64,000 nt of DNA from Anaerolineae bacterium (lineage in GTDB: Bacteria; Chloroflexota; Anaerolineae; Aggregatilineales; Phototrophicaceae). Shown one piece after another: positions 9,341-17,748 of this stretch. The notes under the pieces are model-generated. The model saw nothing but the letters and a program-made list of their open reading frames with translations, did no database searches and had not been told where the DNA came from. The position numbers were made by a program, and so were the translations under genes. Position 1 is the first letter of the stretch. Every line of letters begins with the position of its first letter. The stretch is from positions 103,907-167,906 of the forward strand of contig JABWBO010000002.1 in the NCBI GenBank assembly GCA_013360465.1. The letters run 5' to 3'.

Positions 9341-9718
9341 TCAGCCCGCTCCCTCGTCGAAACGTAGGCGATCGCCGATTTCGACGCGATCCAGGACATC
9401 AACGTTTGCTTCAAGATAGTATTGCGCTGGCGCTCGTGGCGCGTACATAGGTCTCCAGGGTCTGGCAAGCTGCTTATCGACGACCCTGGCTTCGCTGTCG
9501 AGCCAGATCACGCCAATGCTGAACAACATGAAAAACATGTGTATGGTCGTGTTTGTCCGGCTCTCTGACCGCGTGACGAAAAGCAACCCTTCATCGCTGG
9601 GAAGACGCGGGACAAACTGTAAGCCCTTCAAATGACAAAGAAAGCTTTCACACAGTCTGACCCGCGCCAGAATTACGCCGTTCGTGTCGGCATTACGCAG
9701 GATGCGCCGGCGACTCAC
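9341..9718 (-). CDS. DUF192 family protein
   Basis: This is a small protein of 125 residues. The DUF192 pattern is seen in VRLCESFLCHLKGLQF, TTIHMFFMLFSIGVIWLDSEARVVD and the proline-rich PWRPMYAPRAPAQYYLEA. The family is widespread and its biochemical function is not established; many members are exported, but no clear signal peptide is seen here. It sits between two LysM-protein genes, overlapping the upstream one by 4 bases, so it is probably translated with them. The context suggests an envelope role. Confidence 0.85.
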   Translation of the reverse strand: MSRRRILRNADTNGVILARVRLCESFLCHLKGLQFVPRLPSDEGLLFVTRSESRTNTTIHMFFMLFSIGVIWLDSEARVVDKQLARPWRPMYAPRAPAQYYLEANVDVLDRVEIGDRLRFDEGAG

Positions 9719-11568
9719 GGGACGTAGAGAATTTGACCGACGAAGATACGGTTTGCGTCCGCAATGCGGTTGATGCGGATCAGGTCGGATATCCGCACGT
9801 TGAGCCGGATTGAGATGAGGTACAAGGTGTCCCCAGGCATCACCCGGTACGTCCGATATATCGGCGTGGACGTCGGCGGAATCGGTGTCGGTGGACTTTG
9901 AGTGATCGTCGGCACAACTGAGGTTGGCGTCGGCATACCAGATGTCGGGATCAGCAGCACCTGTCCGGCATAGACCAGATTGGGATTGACGATACGATTG
10001 AACCGGGCAAGGTCGCGGGAAGAAACACGGAACGCCGACGCAATCGACGACAGGGTGTCACCATATCGCACGACATAGCGAACGGGTTCGGCGGGCGGCA
10101 CAGTTGGCGCACCTGCTTGCACGACAGCCGTCGGTTCGACAACCTGCGCCTGTACGACTGCGGTTGGCTCTATCACGATCACCTCAACCGCTTGCGTAAC
10201 TTCAGTCACAACTGCTGTGGGACTCGGCAGTGCCGCGACCGGGATGATGAGCTGCTGTCCAATCGAAATGGCAGCGGTCTCATCAAGTCCATTGGCGATG
10301 ATGATCGCCTCGGCAGTTGTATTGAACTGCCCGGCGATTGCAGAAACAGAATCGCCGCTGACGACCGTATAGGAGATCGCAAATGGGAACACCGTCAAAT
10401 TGAGCGTCGGCGAAGGAGTCGGCGGAATCGGTGTTGTCGTCGGTGGTTCAGCGGTTGGGGGCACGGGTGTCGCAGTTGGCGGCTCAGCGGTTGGGGGCAC
10501 AGGTGTAGCAGTCGGGGATTCCAGGGTAGGAACTGCGGTTGGGATGAGCGTAGAAGTTGAACTCGGCTCAATGATCACAACCTGAACGGTCGCCTCTTCG
10601 GTGATCTCCGCTGGCGGTTCGGTCATCAGGACAGTAGCAACAAGCGCCGTTTCTTCTGTGGCTTCAGCGATGACCACAACGGTAGCCTCAGCAGTTGCTG
10701 CATCCGGCGATACCACTTCCGTGACCTCGATAGTCGCTTCCGGCGTCTGCTCGGTCGCAGGAGCCACAACCGTTGGTTCCGTCATGACCTCGATGGTCGC
10801 CTCTTGCGTGGCAGATTCTTCTGTTGCGACCTCTGGCACCGGTTCCTGAGTCGCTGCCTCTTGCGTCACTTCTGGCTCGGCACTCACCTCTTCCGTCGGC
10901 TCGACCGCCGGAGCTTCGCCCGCGGCTATCAGCGAGGCGTCATCCAGGTAGACGACATTGTTCATCATGACCTGAAGGACTGTCGAGCGAACAAACACGG
11001 TCACGGAATCGCCTTCAGCAGTCGCCGTAACGGAAAGCTTGATGAATTCGTCGTAGGTACTCTGCGGTTCAGACCAGACAATGGTGTCGCTTGTTGCCTC
11101 GTCTCCGCCTGTGGGGTCGATGCCGATCTCAATCGTCATGTCGGCTTCAGCGGCGCTTGCGGATGTGTCATCGGCGCTGGAGGACCACAGCCATGCATGA
11201 ATGCTGAATTCGAGCGGCGTGTCAGCCTTCAGCCCGGACACACGCTGATAGACCCCAGCAACATGTGCCGCGAAGAACGTGAAATACTGCTGCGCATCTG
11301 CGCCGCTCAGGATGCGAGGCGATCCCATACCGCTGATCGTATCGGATGCGGGGTAATATTCAGGCTGAAGTGCGCCTTCCGTTGTCAGAGACCAGGGAGT
11401 CCACCCTTCCGCAATTTGCCCCGGTACGACGCCGGCAACAGGATCAAAGGGCGCCTCAAAGCCAGGATTCACAAGCAAATTATCTTGACCGAATACCGAG
11501 CCAATCGGCAGACTTAAGCTGAGTAGTGCAAGCGCCAGCAGCAGCAGCCGTGCTTGTCCGCTTTTCAT
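9715..11568 (-). CDS. Secreted LysM protein with an N-terminal carbohydrate-binding-like domain
   Basis: This predicted exported protein has 617 residues. Residues 1-27 form a signal peptide ending SVFGQ. An N-terminal beta-sandwich-like region begins LLVNPGFEAPF, the hallmark of CBM4/9-like or galactose-binding modules. A long linker of Glu/Thr/Val and Thr/Pro repeats (PPTAEPPTATPVP type) follows, then three LysM repeats, the last ending at the C terminus. Typical repeat ends are GQQLIIP, GQVLLIP and GQILYVP. GGAGGAA precedes the ATG. No catalytic domain is seen, so it probably anchors or scaffolds on peptidoglycan. It is the first gene of the operon with DUF192 and the M23 peptidase. Confidence 0.87.
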   Translation of the reverse strand: MKSGQARLLLLALALLSLSLPIGSVFGQDNLLVNPGFEAPFDPVAGVVPGQIAEGWTPWSLTTEGALQPEYYPASDTISGMGSPRILSGADAQQYFTFFAAHVAGVYQRVSGLKADTPLEFSIHAWLWSSSADDTSASAAEADMTIEIGIDPTGGDEATSDTIVWSEPQSTYDEFIKLSVTATAEGDSVTVFVRSTVLQVMMNNVVYLDDASLIAAGEAPAVEPTEEVSAEPEVTQEAATQEPVPEVATEESATQEATIEVMTEPTVVAPATEQTPEATIEVTEVVSPDAATAEATVVVIAEATEETALVATVLMTEPPAEITEEATVQVVIIEPSSTSTLIPTAVPTLESPTATPVPPTAEPPTATPVPPTAEPPTTTPIPPTPSPTLNLTVFPFAISYTVVSGDSVSAIAGQFNTTAEAIIIANGLDETAAISIGQQLIIPVAALPSPTAVVTEVTQAVEVIVIEPTAVVQAQVVEPTAVVQAGAPTVPPAEPVRYVVRYGDTLSSIASAFRVSSRDLARFNRIVNPNLVYAGQVLLIPTSGMPTPTSVVPTITQSPPTPIPPTSTPIYRTYRVMPGDTLYLISIRLNVRISDLIRINRIADANRIFVGQILYVP

Positions 11569-11757
11569 AGCCCTTCCTCCTAACGCACATCAATGCGTTT
11601 CTAAGTTTACATCGATTCACGGCAAACCGCCGTAAGCATCTCTATCGTCTATCGAAGTGTCCAACATCCATATGGAACTGTCTATGGGAAGACTGTCGGT
11701 TCCACCGTATACTGTTTGATAGACAATTCGCAAACCCATCGGCTTCGCCGCGAACAA

Positions 11758-12051
11758 ATGCCAACGATCAAAATTGCCCTTTGTACTCTCGAGCTTGATC
11801 TGGCAGGTGTGGAAACATTGAAAGACAAGCGCAGCATCATCAAGTCGCTCCTCGCGCGCCTGCACAACACGTTCAACGTCTCTACATCCGAAGTGGATTT
11901 CCACGATCTCCCCGGCAGCAGTGTTATCGCCTTCGTCGTCGTGACAACCGCGACGAATCATGCGCACAGCACCGTTTCGACGATCCTGAATTGGATTGAG
12001 AAGCATTGTCCAGAGGCGGAGATCGTCAACCAGCATATCGAGATTCTGTAA
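11758..12051 (+). CDS. DUF503 family protein (YlxP-like)
   Basis: This is a 97-residue protein beginning MPTIKIALCTLELDLAG. The DUF503 signatures are LKDKRSIIKSLLARLHNTFNVSTSEVD and the C-terminal INQ-like ending VNQHIEIL. Relatives in Firmicutes lie next to translation genes (infB, rbfA), but their function is not settled. The frame is open further upstream to 11716, yet only the ATG at 11758 gives the family start. A TATACT box at 11707 could be its -10. It is 46 bases upstream of the succinyl-CoA-ligase-like pair and probably shares a transcript with it. Confidence 0.85.
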   Translation: MPTIKIALCTLELDLAGVETLKDKRSIIKSLLARLHNTFNVSTSEVDFHDLPGSSVIAFVVVTTATNHAHSTVSTILNWIEKHCPEAEIVNQHIEIL

Positions 12052-12097
12052 AGTCGACAGTGTGCCGATTCGCGATTCGTTCAACCAAGCCGAGTCT

Positions 12098-13210
12098 ATG
12101 CGCCTACATGAGTATCACACCAAGACACTGTTTGCCCGCTCCGGCATCCCCGTCCTGTCCGGCGAATTGGCTGGTACTCCAGGTGAGGCGCGCGCCGCCG
12201 CCGAAAGGTTCCGCATGCCAGTTGTGGTGAATGCGCAGGTGCTGGCAGACGAACGAGTCTTTAGGGTTGCGCAAACGCCTCTCTTTGTCGAGCAAATCGC
12301 GGCGGAGATGCTTTCCACTCAAATCGCAGGCTATCGTGTACACCAACTTCTTATCGAACCGATGATTGATGTCGCTCGCGAATTCGCCCTGGCGATCGAG
12401 TTTGACCAGTCACGCGGGCAGGTGGAAATTACGGCTTCAGCCCTCAACAGCAGACGTACCTGTTCAGAACTCCTCGACCCATTTATCGGCGTACAGGCTT
12501 ATAAGTCGCGCTACCTGGCGAGCGGCATCGATCTTCCCAGTGAATTGTGGGCAGATTTTGTCAACATCACCCAAAGGCTGTATCAGTGCTACGTGGGATA
12601 CGATGCAACAAGAGCGTCTATCCTTCCGTTGGCGCTGACCAGGGCGGGTGACCTCATTGCTTTGGGCGGCAAGCTTGACATCGATGACAGCGCACTTTTT
12701 CGCCAGACTGAGATCGCAGCCCTCCGCGACGTGCTGGCGGAGAACGATCTCCCCTCCAGACAGGTTGCCGAACACGTCCGGTTGTCACGTCTTCTGGGAG
12801 ATATCGCCTGTATTGCCAATGGCGCGGGGTTGGCGATGATGACCGCAGACTCACTCGCCAATGCCCAAAGTACACTAAACCCCGGAGCAGTGATCGAGAT
12901 TACCGGAGAACCGAATGTCGAACGTCTTCAGGCGGCGCTGCAAAGCTTGCCGTCCAACACGCGGGGCGTGATCATCAATCTTTTTTGTGACCGCTTCAGC
13001 GCCAACGATGCGGCAAAGGCTCTTATGGACTTGCTCGTCCTCGACAGCCTGAGCGTCCCCCTGGTAGTGCGGTTGGCGGGACAGGATGCCGAACGCGCGC
13101 ATGAATGGCTTTCAGCGCAGCCAACCACGCTGTATTCCGTCACTTCGCTTGCTCATGCAGTCGAACTTCTGTCTCATAGCCTCTCTGATAAGGCGACATG
13201 GCAATCCTGA
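12098..13210 (+). CDS. Divergent succinyl-CoA ligase beta-subunit-like protein
   Basis: The N terminus (MRLHEYHTKTLFARSGIPV) and parts of the C-terminal half (ACIANGAGLAMMTAD) clearly derive from SucC, the ATP-grasp subunit of succinyl-CoA synthetase. Key elements are degraded. The Lys/Gly-rich nucleotide loop after KAQV is replaced by NAQVLADERVFRVA, the Mg-binding GEINPL segment reads ASILPL, and the LDVGG motif is absent (NPGAVIEITGEP). With 370 residues the length is near normal. It overlaps the SucD-like gene by 13 bases, so the pair is co-translated. It may be an acyl-CoA ligase of altered specificity or a non-catalytic partner. The assignment to the family is firm, the activity is not. 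Confidence 0.82.
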   Translation: MRLHEYHTKTLFARSGIPVLSGELAGTPGEARAAAERFRMPVVVNAQVLADERVFRVAQTPLFVEQIAAEMLSTQIAGYRVHQLLIEPMIDVAREFALAIEFDQSRGQVEITASALNSRRTCSELLDPFIGVQAYKSRYLASGIDLPSELWADFVNITQRLYQCYVGYDATRASILPLALTRAGDLIALGGKLDIDDSALFRQTEIAALRDVLAENDLPSRQVAEHVRLSRLLGDIACIANGAGLAMMTADSLANAQSTLNPGAVIEITGEPNVERLQAALQSLPSNTRGVIINLFCDRFSANDAAKALMDLLVLDSLSVPLVVRLAGQDAERAHEWLSAQPTTLYSVTSLAHAVELLSHSLSDKATWQS

Positions 13211-14082
13211 TCAATCACGACACGGCGTTCCTTGTCCAAGGAATTACTGAACAGGCAGGGAGCTTCCATACCGCGCAGATGATCGCCTACGGGACGCCGA
13301 TCGTGGCTGGTGTGACGCCTGAGATGGGCGGCGCGTGGGAGCATGGAATACCTGTCTTCGACAATATGCGCACTGCGGTTGAGGCAACCGGCGCGAACTC
13401 TTCCATCATCTTTGGCGATGGACCATCTGCGGTTGACGCCATCTATGAAGCGGTGGACGAGAATTTACGCCTCGTCATCTGTGTCACCGATGGTATCCCA
13501 ACTCAGGATTCCCTGAAGCTGAAGTCCTATCTGGATCGCCATCCGCGCACGCGCCTTATCGGTCCCGGCTCACCCGGCGTCCTGGTGCCGGGACGCGCCA
13601 ATGCGGGGATTATTCCAGGTTTTGTCGCGACAGAGGGTAAGGTTGGCGTTGTCTCGCGCAGCGCTTCGGTCGCCTACGAAGGGATGGAGATGATGTCAGC
13701 GGTTGGTTTCGGTCAATCGACATTCGTCGGCGTTGGAGGGGACTCCATCGTTGGAACATCGTTCGCCGAGGTACTGGCGCTTTTCGAAGAAGATCCCGAA
13801 ACGTCCTGTATCGTACTTATGGGTGAGGTGGGAGGGGCAGCGGAGATCGAGGCAGCAGCCCAGATCAGCATCCGCATCACCAAACCCGTCATCGCCTATC
13901 TGGTGGGGCGCTCGGCGATTCCGTTTGTGCGAATGGGACACGCCGGGGCGATCATCACGACGCCCGACACTACAGTTGAAGCGAAAGAAGCGGCGTTGAA
14001 AAGCGCCGGTGCATTGATCGCCCACTCGCTGGAAGATATCGTCTCCCTGCTTCACGTTACCGGGCACGCTAGCGACCAATGA
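13198..14082 (+). CDS. Succinyl-CoA ligase alpha-subunit-like protein
   Basis: This is a homologue of SucD, the CoA-binding and phosphohistidine subunit. It has 294 residues. Conserved parts are LVQGITEQAGSFHTAQMIAYGTPIVAGVTP cut here at LVQGITEQAGSFH, the GDSIVGTSF loop, GEVGGAAE, and RMGHAGAI carrying the catalytic His. Departures from the family are LIGPGSPG for GPNCPG and SRSASVAYEG for SRSGTLTYE. The alpha chain therefore keeps its phosphorylated His while its partner has lost most nucleotide-binding residues. The 3' end overlaps the convergent small membrane gene by 14 bases. Confidence 0.85.
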   Translation: MAILINHDTAFLVQGITEQAGSFHTAQMIAYGTPIVAGVTPEMGGAWEHGIPVFDNMRTAVEATGANSSIIFGDGPSAVDAIYEAVDENLRLVICVTDGIPTQDSLKLKSYLDRHPRTRLIGPGSPGVLVPGRANAGIIPGFVATEGKVGVVSRSASVAYEGMEMMSAVGFGQSTFVGVGGDSIVGTSFAEVLALFEEDPETSCIVLMGEVGGAAEIEAAAQISIRITKPVIAYLVGRSAIPFVRMGHAGAIITTPDTTVEAKEAALKSAGALIAHSLEDIVSLLHVTGHASDQ

Positions 14083-14374
14083 GCGTGCAGAATTGGGTCG
14101 GATTGGTCTCGCAGGATGCAGCCGCTGCGACCAGCAGATAAGCCAGCAGAAGGATCAGCGCACAACCACCGCCCACAACAATACATCCGCACCCCGGCAC
14201 AGGTCCCGCACCGAACAAACCGAATATCAGCTCAAATACGCTGCTGATCACTTCGATCCCGACGCCGATAATCTGGAGTCCGAAGCCAAGTACGAGAGCC
14301 AGCACGCAGCACAGACACGCAATTCCCACCGCAAGCAGTACTGGACTTCCCTGGAACACTGTAAGAATATCCAT
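14069..14374 (-). CDS. Small Cys/Gly-rich membrane protein
   Basis: The protein has about 101 residues from the ATG at 14374, with three hydrophobic segments. A short glycine/cysteine cluster (VPGCGCIVVGGGCALILL) lies between the second and third, and the C terminus carries two more cysteines. I recognise no family. It starts 5 bases after the preceding gene stops and belongs to a minus-strand unit that begins with the NUDIX gene. The stop lies inside the 3' end of the SucD-like gene. Confidence 0.6.
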   Translation of the reverse strand: MDILTVFQGSPVLLAVGIACLCCVLALVLGFGLQIIGVGIEVISSVFELIFGLFGAGPVPGCGCIVVGGGCALILLLAYLLVAAAASCETNPTQFCTLIGR

Positions 14375-14378
14375 CACA

Positions 14379-14798
14379 TCACTCCGGGCAGTCGCCTCCC
14401 AGGCTGGACACAGAAGACCATTCCTCACTTTCATTGGAACGCCCATAGCACTCGCAGTAGACAGATCCGTCTTCGCTCCCCGCCCACAGCGCGTAGGTTA
14501 TCTGCGTTTCAACGCACAAACCCCCTTCGGTCACCGCACGGACAACTCCATTGGAAATGCCGACTCCTCGCGTTTCTGCTTCCATGATCAACCACACCCG
14601 GAGTTCCTGCCCCGGCGCTGAGCCTGTCGCAATCCGCAGATCCCCTTGGACAGCCAGCACCAGCAGGAGACAGGGCGTCAGCAGAAGCAGAAACCAGACG
14701 ATCAGCGCGACACCACATCCTGCCCGCCTGATCGCTCGCCATCGTGGCGGTTGAACCGCTCGCTCCTGCCTCAAATCATCAGCAACCTCAACAGTCAT
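14379..14798 (-). CDS. Single-pass membrane protein, uncharacterised
   Basis: The protein has 139 residues: a short basic cytoplasmic N terminus, one strong transmembrane helix (CGVALIVWFLLLLTPCLLLV, about residues 28-50) and an extracytoplasmic domain of about 85 residues with four cysteines that could form disulphides. No domain is recognised. Its ATG overlaps the NUDIX stop by 4 bases, indicating translational coupling. Confidence 0.62.
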   Translation of the reverse strand: MTVEVADDLRQERAVQPPRWRAIRRAGCGVALIVWFLLLLTPCLLLVLAVQGDLRIATGSAPGQELRVWLIMEAETRGVGISNGVVRAVTEGGLCVETQITYALWAGSEDGSVYCECYGRSNESEEWSSVSSLGGDCPE

Positions 14799-15316
14799 TC
14801 AACCGAGTCCTCAGCAAACCGCATTATGATCTGATCTTCGGAATCGTAACTCACATGTACAAACCAGGGTACAGCACGGTTCGCATCCAGCACGCGCGGC
14901 AGAATGAGTGGAAGGTCCTCCACCAGATCATATCTGGCAATCTCTGACATAGGAATCCAGTGCAGCGTTCCCTCAGCGCTCTGTGAGAGAACCTCGCGCG
15001 ACGGCGCTTGACCAATGAATACGAACAGGATGATGCCTGACGAACCACCTGTATCAATGTTATAGATCGCGCGCAGCTCAAGAACTGTGACGTCCAGCCC
15101 GGTCTCCTCCTGGATCTCGCGTCGCGCGCTGGAGAGCGGGTCTTCGTCGCGTTCGATGTGTCCGCCTACCCCGTTGTACCGATTCGGAAACACGCGCTTG
15201 GTCGGCGCTCGTCTCATCAGCAGGACGTCATCTCCGTGCAAAAGAAAACATAGCGTACGCGGAATAGTTAGCCAGCGTCCTCGTGTCGCATCTGCGCCCT
15301 GCTCGCTCGCCCCCAA
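14795..15316 (-). CDS. NUDIX hydrolase
   Basis: This is a predicted nucleotide-diphosphate hydrolase of 173 residues. The NUDIX box is complete: GGHIERDEDPLSSARREIQE followed by ETGL, with the REIQEE metal-binding core. The preceding strand PNRYNGVGGHIE resembles MutT/8-oxo-dGTP-type enzymes, but the substrate cannot be read from sequence. The C-terminal extension is about 25 residues. It is the first gene of a three-gene minus-strand unit with two membrane proteins. Confidence 0.88.
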   Translation of the reverse strand: MGASEQGADATRGRWLTIPRTLCFLLHGDDVLLMRRAPTKRVFPNRYNGVGGHIERDEDPLSSARREIQEETGLDVTVLELRAIYNIDTGGSSGIILFVFIGQAPSREVLSQSAEGTLHWIPMSEIARYDLVEDLPLILPRVLDANRAVPWFVHVSYDSEDQIIMRFAEDSVE

Positions 15317-15428
15317 TATCTGCCACTCCCATAACTCCCACGCTGCTGCGTTTGTTTCGCGCGGGGCTGCATGATAACCTTATTGAAGTTGCGAAACTCA
15401 CCGCTCAATTGGCTCGATTGTAGCGCTG

Positions 15429-15456
15429 TTGAGTCTTCGCCAACATAGCGTACATT
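15429..15456 (+). promoter_or_regulatory. Promoter for the ACT-domain / JAMM gene group
   Basis: TTGAGT at 15429-15434 and TACATT at 15451-15456 are separated by 16 bases, about 20 bases before the ATG at 15476. AGAGG lies between as Shine-Dalgarno sequence. Confidence 0.45.
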
Positions 15457-15475
15457 CAACAAAAGAGGCAGGGCA

Positions 15476-15910
15476 ATGGCTCAGACCGTTGAAGGCGCGT
15501 TGCGCCAGGCAGGCTTTGAAACCGACGGCGTCATCTATGTTATGGTGCGCCTGACAGCCAATGGCACTACGGCGGCGGCAGGGATTCTGGCGCAGATAGG
15601 TGAGCCTTTCGCATCCCTCGTCGCAGATAAACACGAAGTCACTCTGATCATTCCGCAGGAAGTCGTGGAGGATTTCCGTCCCCGCTTCCGTGACCACCAG
15701 ATCAGCGAGACTCTGTACCGACTTATCACCCTGGATGTCGTCCTGGAACCTACGCTCGTTGGTTTCATGGCGCGGCTGAGTACTGCGCTGGCAAGCGCAA
15801 AGATCAGCATCCTGCCGTATGCTGCCTTCAGCCGTGATCATCTCCTGGTTCCGGCGGATCAGTTCGACCTAGCCATGAAGACACTCCGTGATTTGCAGTC
15901 CAGCCTGTGA
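15476..15910 (+). CDS. ACT-domain protein
   Basis: The protein has 144 residues, apparently with two ACT-like halves. The C-terminal half (VGFMARLSTALASAKISILP followed by YAAFSRDHLLVP) matches the small-molecule-binding ACT_7/CASTOR-like type that usually senses amino acids. No catalytic domain is attached, so it is a stand-alone sensor or regulator of unknown partner. It heads a plus-strand group with two more genes, spaced 34 bases from the next. Confidence 0.75.
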   Translation: MAQTVEGALRQAGFETDGVIYVMVRLTANGTTAAAGILAQIGEPFASLVADKHEVTLIIPQEVVEDFRPRFRDHQISETLYRLITLDVVLEPTLVGFMARLSTALASAKISILPYAAFSRDHLLVPADQFDLAMKTLRDLQSSL

Positions 15911-15944
15911 AGAACGGCTGAGATAAGGGATCGCGCGCACTCGT

Positions 15945-16310
15945 ATGGACATTCACCTGTTTGACTCTGCTCCTGTTCCCAAGGAACAGGTTCGTATTGA
16001 AGAACTTGAAGTCGCTGTCTATCCAGACCATTTCCGTATTTTCATCCATATACGGGTGAGCTTGTTTCAGGAACGCCCTAACCTCCTTTTGGTCGCGCGC
16101 GCCCTCGACGGACGGATTGCCGCTGAACTAAGTATCATCGAAACCATGCACCACGACATGGAATTCACGATGCACCTGCGCGGACGCGATGACACCGCGG
16201 GGCAATATACTCTTGTGGCGGAACTGTTCTACGACACACGAAATCCTCCGCAGGATATCCGAAAACAACCCTTCACCGTGCCACCAGAAACGGGCGACAC
16301 CCAATCGTGA
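15945..16310 (+). CDS. Hypothetical protein preceding the JAMM gene
   Basis: The protein has 121 residues, mainly alternating hydrophobic strands, with no signal peptide or transmembrane helix. It could be a small beta-sandwich. No family is recognised. Its stop overlaps the GTG start of the JAMM gene, so the two products are probably made together. Confidence 0.6.
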   Translation: MDIHLFDSAPVPKEQVRIEELEVAVYPDHFRIFIHIRVSLFQERPNLLLVARALDGRIAAELSIIETMHHDMEFTMHLRGRDDTAGQYTLVAELFYDTRNPPQDIRKQPFTVPPETGDTQS

Positions 16311-16870
16311 CTCCTCGCCTACTGTGGTTTACCCCAGAGCATTATCACCAGTTGTTGAGCAATGCTCTGGAACATGCGCCCGATGAAGCCTGCGGCGTCC
16401 TCATCGGCGTCACTTCGCATACTGGCATCGTCAATGTCGAGCAGCTCATCATGCTCGACAATATCGCGTCAGATCGCCGTGTAAACTTTCGCCTTGACGA
16501 TGAACAGCTTGCCAGAGTCGTCGGAGGGATTGCCTCATCTGACAGGGAGATTGTGGGGTTCTTCCATTCGCACCCGAACGGCGACGTCATCCCGTCGGAA
16601 AGCGACGTTGCCCTAGCAAGCTATCCGGATGTGCCGCAGATTATCGTCGGTCTGCGTCATAGCCCCCCCTCAGTTGCCGCATGGCGCATCGCTTACGGGG
16701 CGGTGAGCCGAATTGACATTACAGTCGGCGATGTTGCGCCCTCACAAGCACCCCAAGGATTGTCCGATTTCCAGAAAGCACTCATCTTGGTTTCAGCGGC
16801 TTTGGCACTGCTTCTCGTAATTACTTCGGCGCTCGCCCTGCTGCCGCCTGCACCAGAAATTCCACGCTGA
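16307..16870 (+). CDS. JAMM/MPN metalloprotease-domain protein with C-terminal membrane anchor
   Basis: The protein has 187 residues. The JAMM zinc site is complete: a Glu in EACGVLIG near residue 28, then HSHPNGDVIPSESD (about 86-99), i.e. HxHPxG plus S and D. A single transmembrane helix near residues 155-178 would tether the domain to the membrane. Bacterial JAMM proteins cut isopeptide or peptide bonds, sometimes removing ubiquitin-like or sulphur-carrier proteins; none is visible nearby. The start is GTG, overlapping the upstream stop. Confidence 0.85.
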   Translation: MTPRLLWFTPEHYHQLLSNALEHAPDEACGVLIGVTSHTGIVNVEQLIMLDNIASDRRVNFRLDDEQLARVVGGIASSDREIVGFFHSHPNGDVIPSESDVALASYPDVPQIIVGLRHSPPSVAAWRIAYGAVSRIDITVGDVAPSQAPQGLSDFQKALILVSAALALLLVITSALALLPPAPEIPR

Positions 16871-16923
16871 TCGCCAGATGGTGCCATCAGGCTAGAGCGA
16901 TGGTGTACTCAAGGAGACTCTCG

Positions 16924-17748
16924 ATGCCACTCACAGCCTATATCTTTGCCGCTCTCGCGGGTATCCTCTTAGGAGGTGTAGTCAATATCCTTGCCGATGA
17001 CTTACCTCGACGACGGATACCAATCTTCCCGCCCAGGTATCCCGATGGCACGCCCCGACCGATGAGTGCATGGCTGGGGATTAGCGCGTTTCTCCTAGGG
17101 AAACGGGTCACTCCGTCTGGCTCAAGTCTGAGTTGGCGCTACCCGCTGGCAGAGCTGTTCACTGCAGGACTGTTCGTTCTGACGCTCGCCGCCACTGCCG
17201 ACGATCCCAAAATGACTCAGCTCCAACTTGTGTTCTGGCTCGCCTACATGGTCATCTTCGCTTTGATAACCGTGATCGATTTGGAGCATCGTCTCATCTT
17301 GTTTGTCGTAGTCATCCCCGCCTGGGGTATCGCCCTACTGGATGCGGCGACGACAAACTACGGCGCAGATTTTGGACAAGCACTAATCGGCGGCGCAGTT
17401 GGCTTTGGGGTCTTCTTCCTGCTCTACCTTGGCGGCTTCCTGTTTGTCTCTATCAGCGGTACGCTGCGCGGGCACAGCACTACCGAAGTGGCATTTGGCT
17501 ATGGGGATGTGCTGCTGATCACGCTGTCAGGCTTCATGCTCGGCTGGCAACCGCTCATCCCAACGATGTTCCTGACCGTATTCCTTGGCGCACTTGGGGC
17601 TTTAGCCTGGATTCTTTCGCGGTCTTTGTCGCGTACGGGCTACAGTCTTTTTACGCCCCTTCCATACGGACAGTACATCGTCATCGCAACGATCATCCTC
17701 CTGCTATTTGCGACCGAGCTGACTGCGGTCCTTTATCGTCCGACCTGA
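16924..17748 (+). CDS. A24-type prepilin peptidase-like membrane protease
   Basis: This is a polytopic membrane aspartic protease related to type IV prepilin peptidase. The two catalytic aspartates are present in TVIDLEHRLI and GYGDV. The N-terminal region keeps the GVVNILADDLP and WRYPLAELFTAGLF segments but lacks the two CxxC pairs of the methyltransferase-associated zinc site. The frame is open upstream to 16900, but AAGGAG at 16911 points to the ATG at 16924. No pilin or assembly ATPase gene is in the window, so the substrate is unknown. It follows the JAMM gene by 53 bases and may share its transcript. Confidence 0.85.
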   Translation: MPLTAYIFAALAGILLGGVVNILADDLPRRRIPIFPPRYPDGTPRPMSAWLGISAFLLGKRVTPSGSSLSWRYPLAELFTAGLFVLTLAATADDPKMTQLQLVFWLAYMVIFALITVIDLEHRLILFVVVIPAWGIALLDAATTNYGADFGQALIGGAVGFGVFFLLYLGGFLFVSISGTLRGHSTTEVAFGYGDVLLITLSGFMLGWQPLIPTMFLTVFLGALGALAWILSRSLSRTGYSLFTPLPYGQYIVIATIILLLFATELTAVLYRPT

